This document shows positions 7,939-15,119 of a DNA stretch of 18,334 nucleotides, piece after piece. The DNA comes from Proteobacteria bacterium UBA6522 (GTDB taxonomy: Bacteria; Pseudomonadota; Gammaproteobacteria; Steroidobacterales; Rariloculaceae). Made by a program: the position numbers and the translations under genes. The notes beneath the pieces were generated by a model. That model was not told the DNA's origin and searched no databases. It saw only the letters and a program-made list of their open reading frames with translations. Location of the stretch: NCBI GenBank assembly GCA_002434915.1, contig DJLG01000031.1:4587-22920 (forward strand). Direction: 5' to 3'. The first letter of the stretch is position 1. Each line of letters starts with the position of its first letter.

Positions 7939-9249
7939 ATGAGAGTTATAGCCAAGAAAAATCATGCTGAGAATTTGCTTAGGGGAAACAAAGAGATTGT
8001 TTCTGAGGTTACTAAAAAACTACTCAAGCTAACTACAAATAATTTTGTGGAGCGTCCATGGGGAGGCATGAGCATTCGAAGGTTTAAGGGGCTTTGCCCA
8101 TTGCCAGATCAATTTGTAGTCAACGGTATGGGGTTGGGTGAGTCTTTCGAGCTTTCAGCCTGGGATGAGGATGGTGAATCCAAGATGTACCCAAGTATAC
8201 TAAGATTTGCTGATGGTTCGGAAGTTCCACTATCGGAACTCTTAAGGGTGAGAGCTGAAGAAATCCTTGGAGATGAGTTTATAGAGTCCTACGGTAAGGC
8301 GTTTCCGCTATTAATAAAAACCTTAGATATAAAGGAACTACTGTCCATCCAAGGACACCCTACGGGTAATACCGAGTTATACATAATTATTGACGCTGAG
8401 CCAGGGGCTACCCTACGTATCGGATTTCGGGAAGATATAAACCTGAAACAGTTGGAAACAAAGCTTCAAAAAGGCCGATTGCAGCAGGAAGCCTTATTAA
8501 AAAAACTCGAGCCTATGATTAGTTCATTAGATCTTCAGAAGGTTTTACAGTCTTGGATTTCAGACCGAGAAGCGCCTTTCTCTAATTTAATAAATGGTCC
8601 TGATATTCAGAATATCGAGGTTTGGTTGTCGGTAGAAGAGCTTTTAATTGAATTAAAAAGTGTGTACTGGCATGTCCTGGATAAGATGAATGTTATTCCA
8701 GTTAAGTCAGGCCAGGTTATTTACAATGCTAATCCACAACGCTTGCTAGACCAAACTGGGAAGCTGGTAACAGCCGAAGCGCATGCACTCGGCAATCCAG
8801 AAAACAAAGAAATTCTTGCGCTTGAAATTCGGAGACCAGGGCCAACCTATCGAGCTTGGGATAATGTTAGGTTTCCTGTACGAGATCTAGATATTTCATC
8901 TGCTCTTGAAGTGCTTAATTTGCAGAGAACAGATGCCAGTGAGTTTATCGTCATACCTAAAAAGGTAAATGATCGACCAGGTACTTTTTGTTCTCTCGAT
9001 AATGATATTTTTTGTGTGGAGCATCTAAGGCCTAATAGAAAAAAGCCTGTTTTAGTGCCTAAGATGCCTCCTCACTTTTTATATGTTATTTATGGTCATG
9101 CTCGATTTATCGATATCAATGATGTTGAGATTGGCATTCTTCAGCAAGGAGAGTCTGCGATTGTCCCTAAAGCTTTAGGTCCATATCATGTCGAAAGCAT
9201 AGAGCCTGAAACAGAAATCATAAAAGTTAATTTGCCGGTTGGCGTCTAG
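7939..9249 (+). CDS. Type I phosphomannose isomerase-like protein (two-domain cupin)
   Basis: The product resembles class I mannose-6-phosphate isomerases, zinc enzymes that interconvert mannose 6-phosphate and fructose 6-phosphate. Seen in the 436 residues: a PWGG motif near residue 40, GLGESFELSAWDED near 67, and a metal-site region LSIQGHP with Gln138 and His140. Glu146 follows after a short loop, and His282 lies in the second metal segment. A C-terminal cupin covers about residues 325-435. Those residues match the Gln/His/Glu/His zinc ligands of the family, so catalysis is possible. It differs from the compact Bacillus-type ManA in a longer helical insert (about residues 160-245) and a Lys-rich N-terminal extension. 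The seven-base gap to lipB and the lack of a clear ribosome binding site suggest it is read with the lipB operon. Another sugar-phosphate substrate is possible. Confidence 0.75.
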   Translation: MRVIAKKNHAENLLRGNKEIVSEVTKKLLKLTTNNFVERPWGGMSIRRFKGLCPLPDQFVVNGMGLGESFELSAWDEDGESKMYPSILRFADGSEVPLSELLRVRAEEILGDEFIESYGKAFPLLIKTLDIKELLSIQGHPTGNTELYIIIDAEPGATLRIGFREDINLKQLETKLQKGRLQQEALLKKLEPMISSLDLQKVLQSWISDREAPFSNLINGPDIQNIEVWLSVEELLIELKSVYWHVLDKMNVIPVKSGQVIYNANPQRLLDQTGKLVTAEAHALGNPENKEILALEIRRPGPTYRAWDNVRFPVRDLDISSALEVLNLQRTDASEFIVIPKKVNDRPGTFCSLDNDIFCVEHLRPNRKKPVLVPKMPPHFLYVIYGHARFIDINDVEIGILQQGESAIVPKALGPYHVESIEPETEIIKVNLPVGV

Positions 9250-9290
9250 GCCATAATACGAAAATAGAGCAAACTTGTATGGCTTTAGTG

Positions 9291-9298
9291 TAGGAGGT
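9291..9298 (+). promoter_or_regulatory. Strong ribosome binding site fixing a GTG start
   Basis: TAGGAGGT is nearly a full match to the 16S rRNA 3' end. It lies five bases before the GTG at 9304 and 23 bases before the first in-frame ATG at 9322. Spacing therefore assigns the start of the aminotransferase to GTG. Confidence 0.85.
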
Positions 9299-9303
9299 AT
9301 TTA

Positions 9304-10233
9304 GTGATTAATTTTGAGAGTATGGCTAATGTTGATGGGGTGATAACTAGCGCTGCTGATGCGCGGGTTCCAATTATGGACCGAGGATTTCTTTATGGAG
9401 ATTCCATATACGAAGTATTTAGGACATACCGGGGCATTCCACTCTTTCATGATGAACACTGGGCACGTTTTCAACGTTCAGCAAAATTAGCCCACCTAAC
9501 CCTCGCTATATCTAAAGATCAGATAATAGACGAGATTCGTAGGACAGTTCAGGCAACAAATGCGGCCGAACAAAATCGTGACCTTTATGTCCGTTATATC
9601 GTTACTCGAGGAGAAGGTCCAGTAGATCTTTTCCCTCGCCCGGAACTTACCACTCGCTACGTTATTATTGTCAAAGAGTTGCCAGAGTGGGACCCAGAAT
9701 TTTTGCGAGTGGGATTGCGATTGGCGATTCCTGAAACCAGGCGTAATGCAATAAATTCACTTAACCCAAATATTAAGGGTGGTAATTATTTAAACAATGT
9801 TCTCGGAATTATTGAAGCACGAATGCTGGGGGCTGATGACTGTGTGATGCTAAACGATTCGGGTCTGATCACTGAAGCATCTACCAGCAACATTTTTTTT
9901 GTGATGCACGATGAGAAAGTATTAGTTACGCCAGCAGAAACAGCAGGTCATCTTAGGGGGCTTACAAAAGCGGCTGTAGAAAAATTGTGTGTGAAACATG
10001 ATTTGCAGTTGTCCGCAAAGGACATAACTACGGATCTCTTACTGCACACCACAGAATGCTTTCTGACTAGTTCAACTCGTGAAATTATGCCCGTATCAAG
10101 TCTACGTTTACCTAGTGGTGACGTTTTAAGATATCCTGACGGAGGTGGAAGTATCACCAGACAGGTTATCGGTCACTATCAAGCTTTTATTGATGATTAT
10201 CTTAAAGATTATGAGCATCTATGTCTTTTCTGA
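9304..10233 (+). CDS. Class IV PLP-dependent aminotransferase (branched-chain or D-alanine type)
   Basis: The 309-residue protein belongs to the fold-type IV aminotransferases (IlvE, D-amino acid transaminase, PabC). Seen: an N-terminal DRGFLYGDSIYEV motif near 26-38, an RY...TRG segment near 97-103, and the PLP lysine Lys158 in NIKGGNYLNN. GLITEAST and TSSTREIMPV follow in the phosphate-binding and substrate regions. The motif around Lys158 resembles IlvE-like enzymes. However, the place next to dacA and lipB matches D-alanine aminotransferase genes of some gammaproteobacteria, which would feed D-Ala or D-Glu to the wall. Substrate cannot be decided by eye. The start is GTG with an excellent ribosome binding site; the 54-base gap and own site allow independent translation. 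Confidence 0.85.
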   Translation: MINFESMANVDGVITSAADARVPIMDRGFLYGDSIYEVFRTYRGIPLFHDEHWARFQRSAKLAHLTLAISKDQIIDEIRRTVQATNAAEQNRDLYVRYIVTRGEGPVDLFPRPELTTRYVIIVKELPEWDPEFLRVGLRLAIPETRRNAINSLNPNIKGGNYLNNVLGIIEARMLGADDCVMLNDSGLITEASTSNIFFVMHDEKVLVTPAETAGHLRGLTKAAVEKLCVKHDLQLSAKDITTDLLLHTTECFLTSSTREIMPVSSLRLPSGDVLRYPDGGGSITRQVIGHYQAFIDDYLKDYEHLCLF

Positions 10234-10292
10234 GAAAGAACCTGTTCTAATCAAATAAATGACTACACCTGAGTTGTAAGCCAGGGATAAGA

Positions 10293-10369
10293 TGGCGCGC
10301 CCGGAGAGATTCGAACTCCCGACTTCCGGCTTCGTAGGCCGGCGTTCTATCCAGCTGAACTACGGGCGC
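10293..10369 (-). tRNA. tRNA-Arg (anticodon ACG)
   Basis: Read on the minus strand, a full cloverleaf is present: acceptor stem GCGCCCG paired with CGGGCGC, D stem GTTC/GAAC, and anticodon stem CCGGC/GCCGG. The loop CTACGAA places ACG at positions 34-36, and the T arm holds GTTCGAATC. The discriminator base is G and CCA is encoded at 10295-10293. The ACG anticodon, with A34 normally edited to inosine, reads CGU, CGC and CGA codons. It is a single gene, oriented against both flanking protein genes. Confidence 0.97.
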
Positions 10370-10383
10370 GTACAGGTGATCGA

Positions 10384-10389
10384 AGTATA
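10384..10389 (-). promoter_or_regulatory. Possible -10 box of the tRNA-Arg gene
   Basis: On the minus strand TATACT lies 14 bases before the mature tRNA 5' end, a distance that fits a short tRNA leader. No convincing -35 box is found at 16-18 bases upstream, so the call rests on the -10 match and position only. Confidence 0.35.
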
Positions 10390-10492
10390 TGGGAACGGTA
10401 CAATTTGCGCATCCTACAAAATAATAGTTTTCATGAGCTTTTGTAGAACGTTATTTTCCATATAAAGCTTTTTAGACTTCAAGCTATAAAAT

Positions 10493-10499
10493 GGAGGAG
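10493..10499 (+). promoter_or_regulatory. ligC ribosome binding site
   Basis: GGAGGAG lies eight bases before the ATG at 10508 and is the strongest site of the lig operon. A TATAAA at 10485-10490 just upstream could be a -10 but has no good -35 and would leave almost no leader, so no promoter is called. Confidence 0.75.
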
Positions 10500-10507
10500 T
10501 TGCAAGA

Positions 10508-11452
10508 ATGAAGGTTTGTGTAGCAGGGCAGGGGGCATTTGGACAAAAGCACCTTGCCGGATTATCACGTATAGACGGAGTTGAGGTGGTATCTCTTGCT
10601 GGTGGATCACCTGAAACCACAGAAGCTGTTGCTAAAAAGTTTGGTATTCCGCATTGGACTACTAATCTATCCGAAAGCTTGGAACAGCCTGGTGTCCAAG
10701 CCGCAATCCTAGCATCCCCAACCCAAATGCATGCTAACCAAGCTGAGCAATGTATGCGTGCAGGCAAGCATGTAGAGGTTGAGATTCCAATGGCTGAGAA
10801 CCTTGCAGACTCTCAGAAGCTATTGCGTGTCCAACAGGAGACGGGTTTGATTGCGATGGCTGGTCATACCAGACGGTTTAATCCAAGCCATCAATGGCTT
10901 CATAAAAGGTTCGAGTCTGGCGAGCTAAAGATCCAACAAATGGATGTACAGACATATTTTTTTCGCCGAACAAATATGAATGCTGCAGGTCAGCCAAGAA
11001 GTTGGACTGATCATCTTCTCTGGCACCATGCGTGCCATACGGTTGATTTATTTCAATATCAGACTGGAGAAGTGGCTTCGGAGGTGTTTGCACTTCAAGG
11101 GCCAAAACATCCAGAACTTGGTATTGCTATGGACATGAATATTGGAATGAAAGTAGCGTCTGGGGCCATTTGTACTCTTTCATTATCATTTAATAACGAT
11201 GGACCTCTTGGTACATTTTTTAGATATATTTGCGATAACGGAACCTATATAGCTCGTTATGATGATCTTTTTGATGGTAATGAAAAACGTATAGATGTTT
11301 CAGGAGTGGATGTTTCTATGGATGGCATTGAACTTCAGGATCGCGAGTTTTTATCGGCTATAGAAGAAAACCGTGAACCAAATGCGAGTATTGCCCAGTG
11401 TTTGCCAGCCATGGAAACCCTGGACCGCCTTGAAAAAAATTGTGGTAATTAA
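10508..11452 (+). CDS. ligC: 4-Carboxy-2-hydroxymuconate-6-semialdehyde dehydrogenase LigC (Gfo/Idh/MocA family)
   Basis: LigC oxidises the hemiacetal of CHMS, the ring-cleavage product of protocatechuate 4,5-dioxygenase, to 2-pyrone-4,6-dicarboxylate with NADP+. The 314-residue protein has an N-terminal Rossmann fold with GQGAFG (residues 7-12) and SPTQMHA near 70-76. EIP sits at 92-94, where most of the Gfo/Idh family have EKP. The region HTRRFNPSHQ, MDVQTYFFRR and SWTDHLLWHHACHTVD (about 120-180) closely matches the Sphingobium SYK-6 LigC sequence as I remember it, and the length agrees (315). It is the first gene of a three-gene operon with the dioxygenase subunits, which supports the call strongly. 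A generic oxidoreductase label would be less specific but not wrong. Confidence 0.92.
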   Translation: MKVCVAGQGAFGQKHLAGLSRIDGVEVVSLAGGSPETTEAVAKKFGIPHWTTNLSESLEQPGVQAAILASPTQMHANQAEQCMRAGKHVEVEIPMAENLADSQKLLRVQQETGLIAMAGHTRRFNPSHQWLHKRFESGELKIQQMDVQTYFFRRTNMNAAGQPRSWTDHLLWHHACHTVDLFQYQTGEVASEVFALQGPKHPELGIAMDMNIGMKVASGAICTLSLSFNNDGPLGTFFRYICDNGTYIARYDDLFDGNEKRIDVSGVDVSMDGIELQDREFLSAIEENREPNASIAQCLPAMETLDRLEKNCGN

Positions 11453-11476
11453 TTACGGTAATCTTAAGAGAGTCGT

Positions 11477-11857
11477 ATGAGTGAATTTGAAGATATCCCC
11501 GGAACCTACTTGTTTGACAAAGATCGTTGTCATGATGGTTATCAATTCAACATGTTCTGTATGTCGTTAGTTAAACCTAAAAATAGGCAGGCCTTCCGGT
11601 CTGATGAAGCTAGTTATATGGATAAGTGGCCACTTACTGAGTCGCAACGTCGGTCTGTGCTAGAGAGAGATTGGCTAGGGATGATAAAGGCCGGCGGTAA
11701 TATTTATTACACTTCAAAAATTGCTGCTACCGATGGGCGGTCATTTCAATTTGTTGCTGCTGCAATGTCTGGCGTGCCCGAAGAAGAATATCGTTCAATG
11801 ATGATGGCCGGAGGTCGTCCTGTCGAAGGTAATCGTAGCAAAAGGGAGACTGACTAA
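11477..11857 (+). CDS. ligA: Protocatechuate 4,5-dioxygenase, alpha (small) subunit LigA
   Basis: LigA is the small helical subunit that caps the active site of the extradiol dioxygenase LigAB. The 126-residue product shows the family pattern IPGTYLFD near residue 7, NMFCMSLVKPKNRQAF near 25-40, DE...Y near 43-47, and a SFQFVAAAMSG motif near 88-98. An EEEYRSMMMAGGR segment follows near the C-terminus. It is slightly shorter than the SYK-6 subunit (139), mainly at the N-terminus. It follows ligC by 24 bases, and its TAA stop shares one base with the ligB ATG (TAATG), so the two subunits are probably made in balance. Note the symbol collision with DNA ligase LigA; this gene is unrelated. Confidence 0.94.
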   Translation: MSEFEDIPGTYLFDKDRCHDGYQFNMFCMSLVKPKNRQAFRSDEASYMDKWPLTESQRRSVLERDWLGMIKAGGNIYYTSKIAATDGRSFQFVAAAMSGVPEEEYRSMMMAGGRPVEGNRSKRETD

Positions 11858-12708
11858 TGGCCAGGGTTGTCGCTGGTCTAGCCACCTCTCATGTTCCAGC
11901 TATTGGCGCAGCGATGGATCTCGGTAAAACCAAAGAATCCTATTGGAAACCACTTTTTGATGGTTATGAACCGGCAAGAAAATGGTTGGCAGATCTTAAC
12001 CCTGATGTGATTATTATGGTCTATAACGATCATGGTAGTGCCTTCTCCTTGGAGGTTATCCCAACTTTTGCAATCGGTGTAGCGGAGAAGTTTCTGCCTG
12101 CTGACGAAGGGTGGGGGCCAAGACCTGTACCTGCAGTACATGGTCATCCGGGGCTTGCATGGCATTTGGCGGAGTCGCTTATATTGAATGAGTTTGATAT
12201 GACGATTGTTAATGAGATGACGGTTGATCATGGCCTCACAGTGCCGTTATCAATAGCTTGTGGTGAGCAAAAAAACTGGCCATGCCCTGTTATCCCCCTA
12301 TCGGTTAATGTAGTTCAATATCCGCCCCCTACAGGCAAGCGCTGCTTTGATCTTGGACGTGCAATACGTAAGTCTGTAAAAACTTATGATAAAGATCTGA
12401 AGGTTGTAGTATTTGGTACGGGAGGAATGTCTCACCAGCTTCATGGCGAGCGCGCTGGTTTAATAAACTCAGAATTTGATAAAAACTTTCTTGCTGACCT
12501 CACGCGAAACCCGCAACGCCTGATAGAGTTGCCGCACATAGAGTATGTTCGGGAAGCTGGTGCTGAAGGAATTGAGATGGTTATGTGGTTGGTTATGCGT
12601 GGAGCGCTTGATGAGAACGCAGTTGAAATTTATCAGCATTATCATGTGCCAGCTTCTAATACTGCTACGGGATTGATGATTTTAGAAAACCAACCCCTTA
12701 CAGTTTAG
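11857..12708 (+). CDS. ligB: Protocatechuate 4,5-dioxygenase, beta (catalytic) subunit LigB
   Basis: LigB is the Fe(II)-dependent type II extradiol dioxygenase subunit that opens protocatechuate between C4 and C5. The 283-residue protein keeps all key residues: iron ligands His12, His59 and Glu240, and the catalytic base His193 in GTGGMSHQL. These match His12, His61, Glu242 and His195 of the SYK-6 enzyme with a constant two-residue offset after a short deletion. YNDHGSAF, FAIG, ADEGWGPRPVP and YPPPTGKRCF are further family blocks. Separate alpha and beta genes favour protocatechuate over gallate, whose dioxygenases are usually fused. Its stop codon overlaps that of the convergent FAD oxidase gene. 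Confidence 0.95.
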   Translation: MARVVAGLATSHVPAIGAAMDLGKTKESYWKPLFDGYEPARKWLADLNPDVIIMVYNDHGSAFSLEVIPTFAIGVAEKFLPADEGWGPRPVPAVHGHPGLAWHLAESLILNEFDMTIVNEMTVDHGLTVPLSIACGEQKNWPCPVIPLSVNVVQYPPPTGKRCFDLGRAIRKSVKTYDKDLKVVVFGTGGMSHQLHGERAGLINSEFDKNFLADLTRNPQRLIELPHIEYVREAGAEGIEMVMWLVMRGALDENAVEIYQHYHVPASNTATGLMILENQPLTV

Positions 12709-14096
12709 TCGGGAATTACTCGACCTATATTTAATATTTCTTTAGGGTCTAGTACTTTTTTCATTCGACTCATCAAGTCAATCTCTTCATGGGTTCGCGA
12801 GTGGTGTAGATATTTTCTTTTTAATGCCCCAACGCCATGTTCGGCAGAGATAGCTCCCCCATACTTCCCGGTAAGGTCATAGCCAAGATCATATATTGCA
12901 TCAATATCTTCTTGGCAGTGCGTAGTGACAAATAAATGCAAATTATTGTCGCCAAGATGACCAAAGACTAAATTCATGGCATTTGAAAATAATTGTTTTA
13001 ACTTGTTATCAAATTCTTCTAAGAACTTAGGCATATTGGCAATGTCCATGCTAACGTCGAGGCTTGCATAGGGCATTAATGCTTTCGTTATTTCCCCTAC
13101 TCCATCCCTAATCCCCCAAAAATCTTGTCGATCCTTTTCTGATTGTGCGATGACTGCATCATGAATAATGTTGGAGTCTAGGGCGTGCTCGAGAGTGTTT
13201 TCAAAACGACGTGTATCGGAATTCTGATCTGTACCTTCAGTTTCTATAAGAACATATAGAGGAAAGTTTTTATCAAATGGAGATTGTAAATTATCTATAT
13301 GACCGACAACACGTTCAAAATAGGGTGCCCACATAACTTCATAAGCACTCATAGAGGTGCCAAGGTTTATTTGCATCTCTCGAAGTAGTGCAACGGACTG
13401 GGAAAAGGTTTCCACCGCGCAAAGAGAGGTGCATCTACTTGGGAGTGGTGGAAATAATCTTAGTACTGCCCGGGTCACGACGCCTAGTGTTCCTTCAGTG
13501 CCTATAAAAAGATGCTTAAGGTCGTATCCAGAATTATTTTTTAGCATTTTATTCATTGAGCTAATAATAGTCCCATCTGCAAGCACAGCCTCTAAGCCTA
13601 GGACTAGATTGCGTGTCATTCCAAAACGTATTACTTGATTGCCCCCTGCATTAGTTGCAATAGCACCTCCTATATGACATGAGCCACGAGCGCCATAGTC
13701 TAAGGGCAGCAGTAGACCAGCATTTGCTGCTGCCTCTTGAACAGTTTGTAAAGGTGTACCAGCCATAGCAGTTAGTGTCATTGAATCGACATCAACTTCT
13801 TCAATGCCGGAAAGTCTTTCAAGTGAAATAGCAATTTCATCTTGTTTGGGTGTAGCCCCACCTGCAAGGCCAGTTAGACCGCCTTGTATGACAACCCTTT
13901 GGGCAAGCGCTGAGCAGGCTTTTAATACTAAAGAAACTTCTTTTGTTGACTTAGGCCTAACAACTGCAAGGGGTATTTGGCGATTTTCGCCTGTGAAGTC
14001 GACGCTATACTTCTCGCCAATATCCTTACCGGTTAGGAGTGAGATGTTCCCTAGATGTTGACGCAAAGCCATGATTCTCTGTTCGTTTGAAATCAT
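12705..14096 (-). CDS. FAD-linked 2-hydroxyacid oxidase/dehydrogenase (GlcD/D-LDH/D-2HGDH family)
   Basis: The 463-residue protein belongs to the VAO/PCMH flavoproteins that oxidise D-2-hydroxyacids such as glycolate, D-lactate or D-2-hydroxyglutarate. An FAD-binding type 4 domain spans about residues 40-215, with the pyrophosphate loop QGGLTGLAGG at 71-80, ATNAGG near 147, and GTEGTLGV at 199-206. The FAD-oxidase C-terminal domain follows, with GHLGDNNLH at 379-387 and EHGVG at 419-423. These are the metal/substrate motifs of the D-lactate and D-2HG branch. The ATG at 14096 has an AAGG site eight bases upstream. Its TAA overlaps the ligB TAG. The exact substrate is open; the neighbours do not settle it. 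Confidence 0.85.
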   Translation of the reverse strand: MISNEQRIMALRQHLGNISLLTGKDIGEKYSVDFTGENRQIPLAVVRPKSTKEVSLVLKACSALAQRVVIQGGLTGLAGGATPKQDEIAISLERLSGIEEVDVDSMTLTAMAGTPLQTVQEAAANAGLLLPLDYGARGSCHIGGAIATNAGGNQVIRFGMTRNLVLGLEAVLADGTIISSMNKMLKNNSGYDLKHLFIGTEGTLGVVTRAVLRLFPPLPSRCTSLCAVETFSQSVALLREMQINLGTSMSAYEVMWAPYFERVVGHIDNLQSPFDKNFPLYVLIETEGTDQNSDTRRFENTLEHALDSNIIHDAVIAQSEKDRQDFWGIRDGVGEITKALMPYASLDVSMDIANMPKFLEEFDNKLKQLFSNAMNLVFGHLGDNNLHLFVTTHCQEDIDAIYDLGYDLTGKYGGAISAEHGVGALKRKYLHHSRTHEEIDLMSRMKKVLDPKEILNIGRVIPD

Positions 14097-14289
14097 TTAA
14101 TCGACCTTATGAAATTTAACAAGATATTTTCAGATACAGTACGCATCTTGAGTATAAAGAACCATTACTTCTAGCCTCGAAGTTTTATATATCTATTCTG
14201 GTGAAAGCATAAAGCACCCCATGACAATATAAAAACCATGGCAGAATACGAACCTAAAAGTGCAACGGACTGATTTAGAAAGGACACAT

Positions 14290-14922
14290 ATGATTGATTT
14301 GTATACCTGGACAACCCCAAATGGGAGAAAGATCTCCATAATGTTGGAAGAGCTATCTCTGCCCTATAAAGCTATTGGTGTAAATATTATTAAAGATGAA
14401 CAGTTTGAACCTAGTTTTCTTAAGATAAGCCCAAATAATAAGATTCCTGCGATAGTTGATCACGATGAGGGTGTGAGCCTTATGGAGTCAGGAGCAATCT
14501 TGATCTATCTGGCAGAAAAAACTGGGCAGTTGATTCCTAGCTCCGGACATGGCAAATACAAGGTTCTTGAATGGTTGATGATGCAAATGGGCGGTGTAGG
14601 GCCAATGTTAGGACAGACACATCATTTTGTTTTCTATAATGAAGGTAAGTCGCCATATGCAGAAGAGCGTTATTTAAAGGAGACTGCCAGAATTTATGGT
14701 GTGCTAAATAAACGCTTAGGTGATGAGGAATATTTGGCTGGTGATTACTCTATTGCCGATATTGCAACTTGGCCATGGATCGCGCGTTACCCTCGGCAAC
14801 GTATGGAACTGCAGGACTATCCTAATTTAATGCGTTGGTACAAAAAAATTGCAAACAGGCCCGCTGTTCAGCGGGGCTATGATGTCCCAAATAAAGTTGA
14901 AGAAATACCTATCCCAGATTGA
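14290..14922 (+). CDS. yfcG: Glutathione S-transferase family protein, YfcG-like (nu class)
   Basis: YfcG-type transferases bind two glutathiones and act mainly as disulfide-bond reductases. The 210-residue protein starts MIDLYTWTTPNGRK, so Thr9 and Asn11 of the nu-class active site are kept. SPNNKIPAIVDH and MESGAILIYLAEKTG (about 50-85) form the thioredoxin-fold glutathione site. GGVGPMLGQ.HHF near 110 and YSIADIATWPW near 155-165 are C-terminal helix motifs that match E. coli YfcG. The frame is open to an ATG at 14260, but the ATG at 14290 has an AAAGGA site and gives the family N-terminus, so it is chosen. It is divergent from the FAD oxidase across 193 bases in which no clear promoter was found. 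A role with ligCAB (as ether-cleaving Lig GSTs) is possible but not supported by motifs. Confidence 0.9.
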   Translation: MIDLYTWTTPNGRKISIMLEELSLPYKAIGVNIIKDEQFEPSFLKISPNNKIPAIVDHDEGVSLMESGAILIYLAEKTGQLIPSSGHGKYKVLEWLMMQMGGVGPMLGQTHHFVFYNEGKSPYAEERYLKETARIYGVLNKRLGDEEYLAGDYSIADIATWPWIARYPRQRMELQDYPNLMRWYKKIANRPAVQRGYDVPNKVEEIPIPD

Positions 14923-14926
14923 TTTA

Positions 14927-15109
14927 ATGTCCATGATATGTGACATAAAAGTCAGCACTGCAACCGCATTTTTTATGCGCATCAGCTACATGCTAGTTGC
15001 AGTGCTTTTAATGTTTAGAATCTTGGGTGTTGAGGTCCAGAGTACCGATGCTCAACTTTTTAAAGTTTCACAGAAAACATGGTATAGACCTTATTTTTCG
15101 ATAAATTAA
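14927..15109 (+). CDS. Doubtful small ORF, 60 residues with a hydrophobic segment
   Basis: An open frame runs from ATG 14927, four bases after the GST stop, to 15109, ten bases before the next gene. It encodes a short polar start, a hydrophobic stretch at about residues 16-35 (signal-peptide or membrane-like) and a polar tail. I recognise no family and there is no clear ribosome binding site. A palindrome and possible promoter elements for the next gene lie within it, so it may be non-coding spacer. Listed because nothing else explains these 197 bases. Confidence 0.2.
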   Translation: MSMICDIKVSTATAFFMRISYMLVAVLLMFRILGVEVQSTDAQLFKVSQKTWYRPYFSIN

Positions 15110-15119
15110 GTCAAGGAAT

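Noticed and set aside
10222..10252. Hairpins TTTCTGAGAAA and AGAACCTGTTCT after the aminotransferase as terminators
   Set aside because: Loops of one or two bases, short A/T-rich stems and no T run in the plus direction. In the minus direction only a weak four-pair stem followed by TTCTC.
10262..10381. tRNA-Arg as an integration site for the ligCAB block, with CACCTG/CAGGTG repeats on either side
   Set aside because: The tRNA 3' end, where integrases usually act, faces the aminotransferase side, not ligC. There is no integrase, no direct repeat of the tRNA 3' end, and the flanking repeat is only six bases.
13357..14061. Plus-strand open frames of 93 and 85 residues opposite the FAD oxidase
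   Set aside because: They are antisense to a complete flavoprotein gene with all its motifs and show no family features.
14220..14250. ATGACA plus a downstream -10 as a promoter for the GST gene
   Set aside because: At 17 or 18 bases spacing the best -10 matches only about three of six consensus positions.
14260..14289. Upstream start of the GST gene at 14260
   Set aside because: It adds ten residues absent from the YfcG family; the ATG at 14290 has an AAAGGA site and gives the expected N-terminus.
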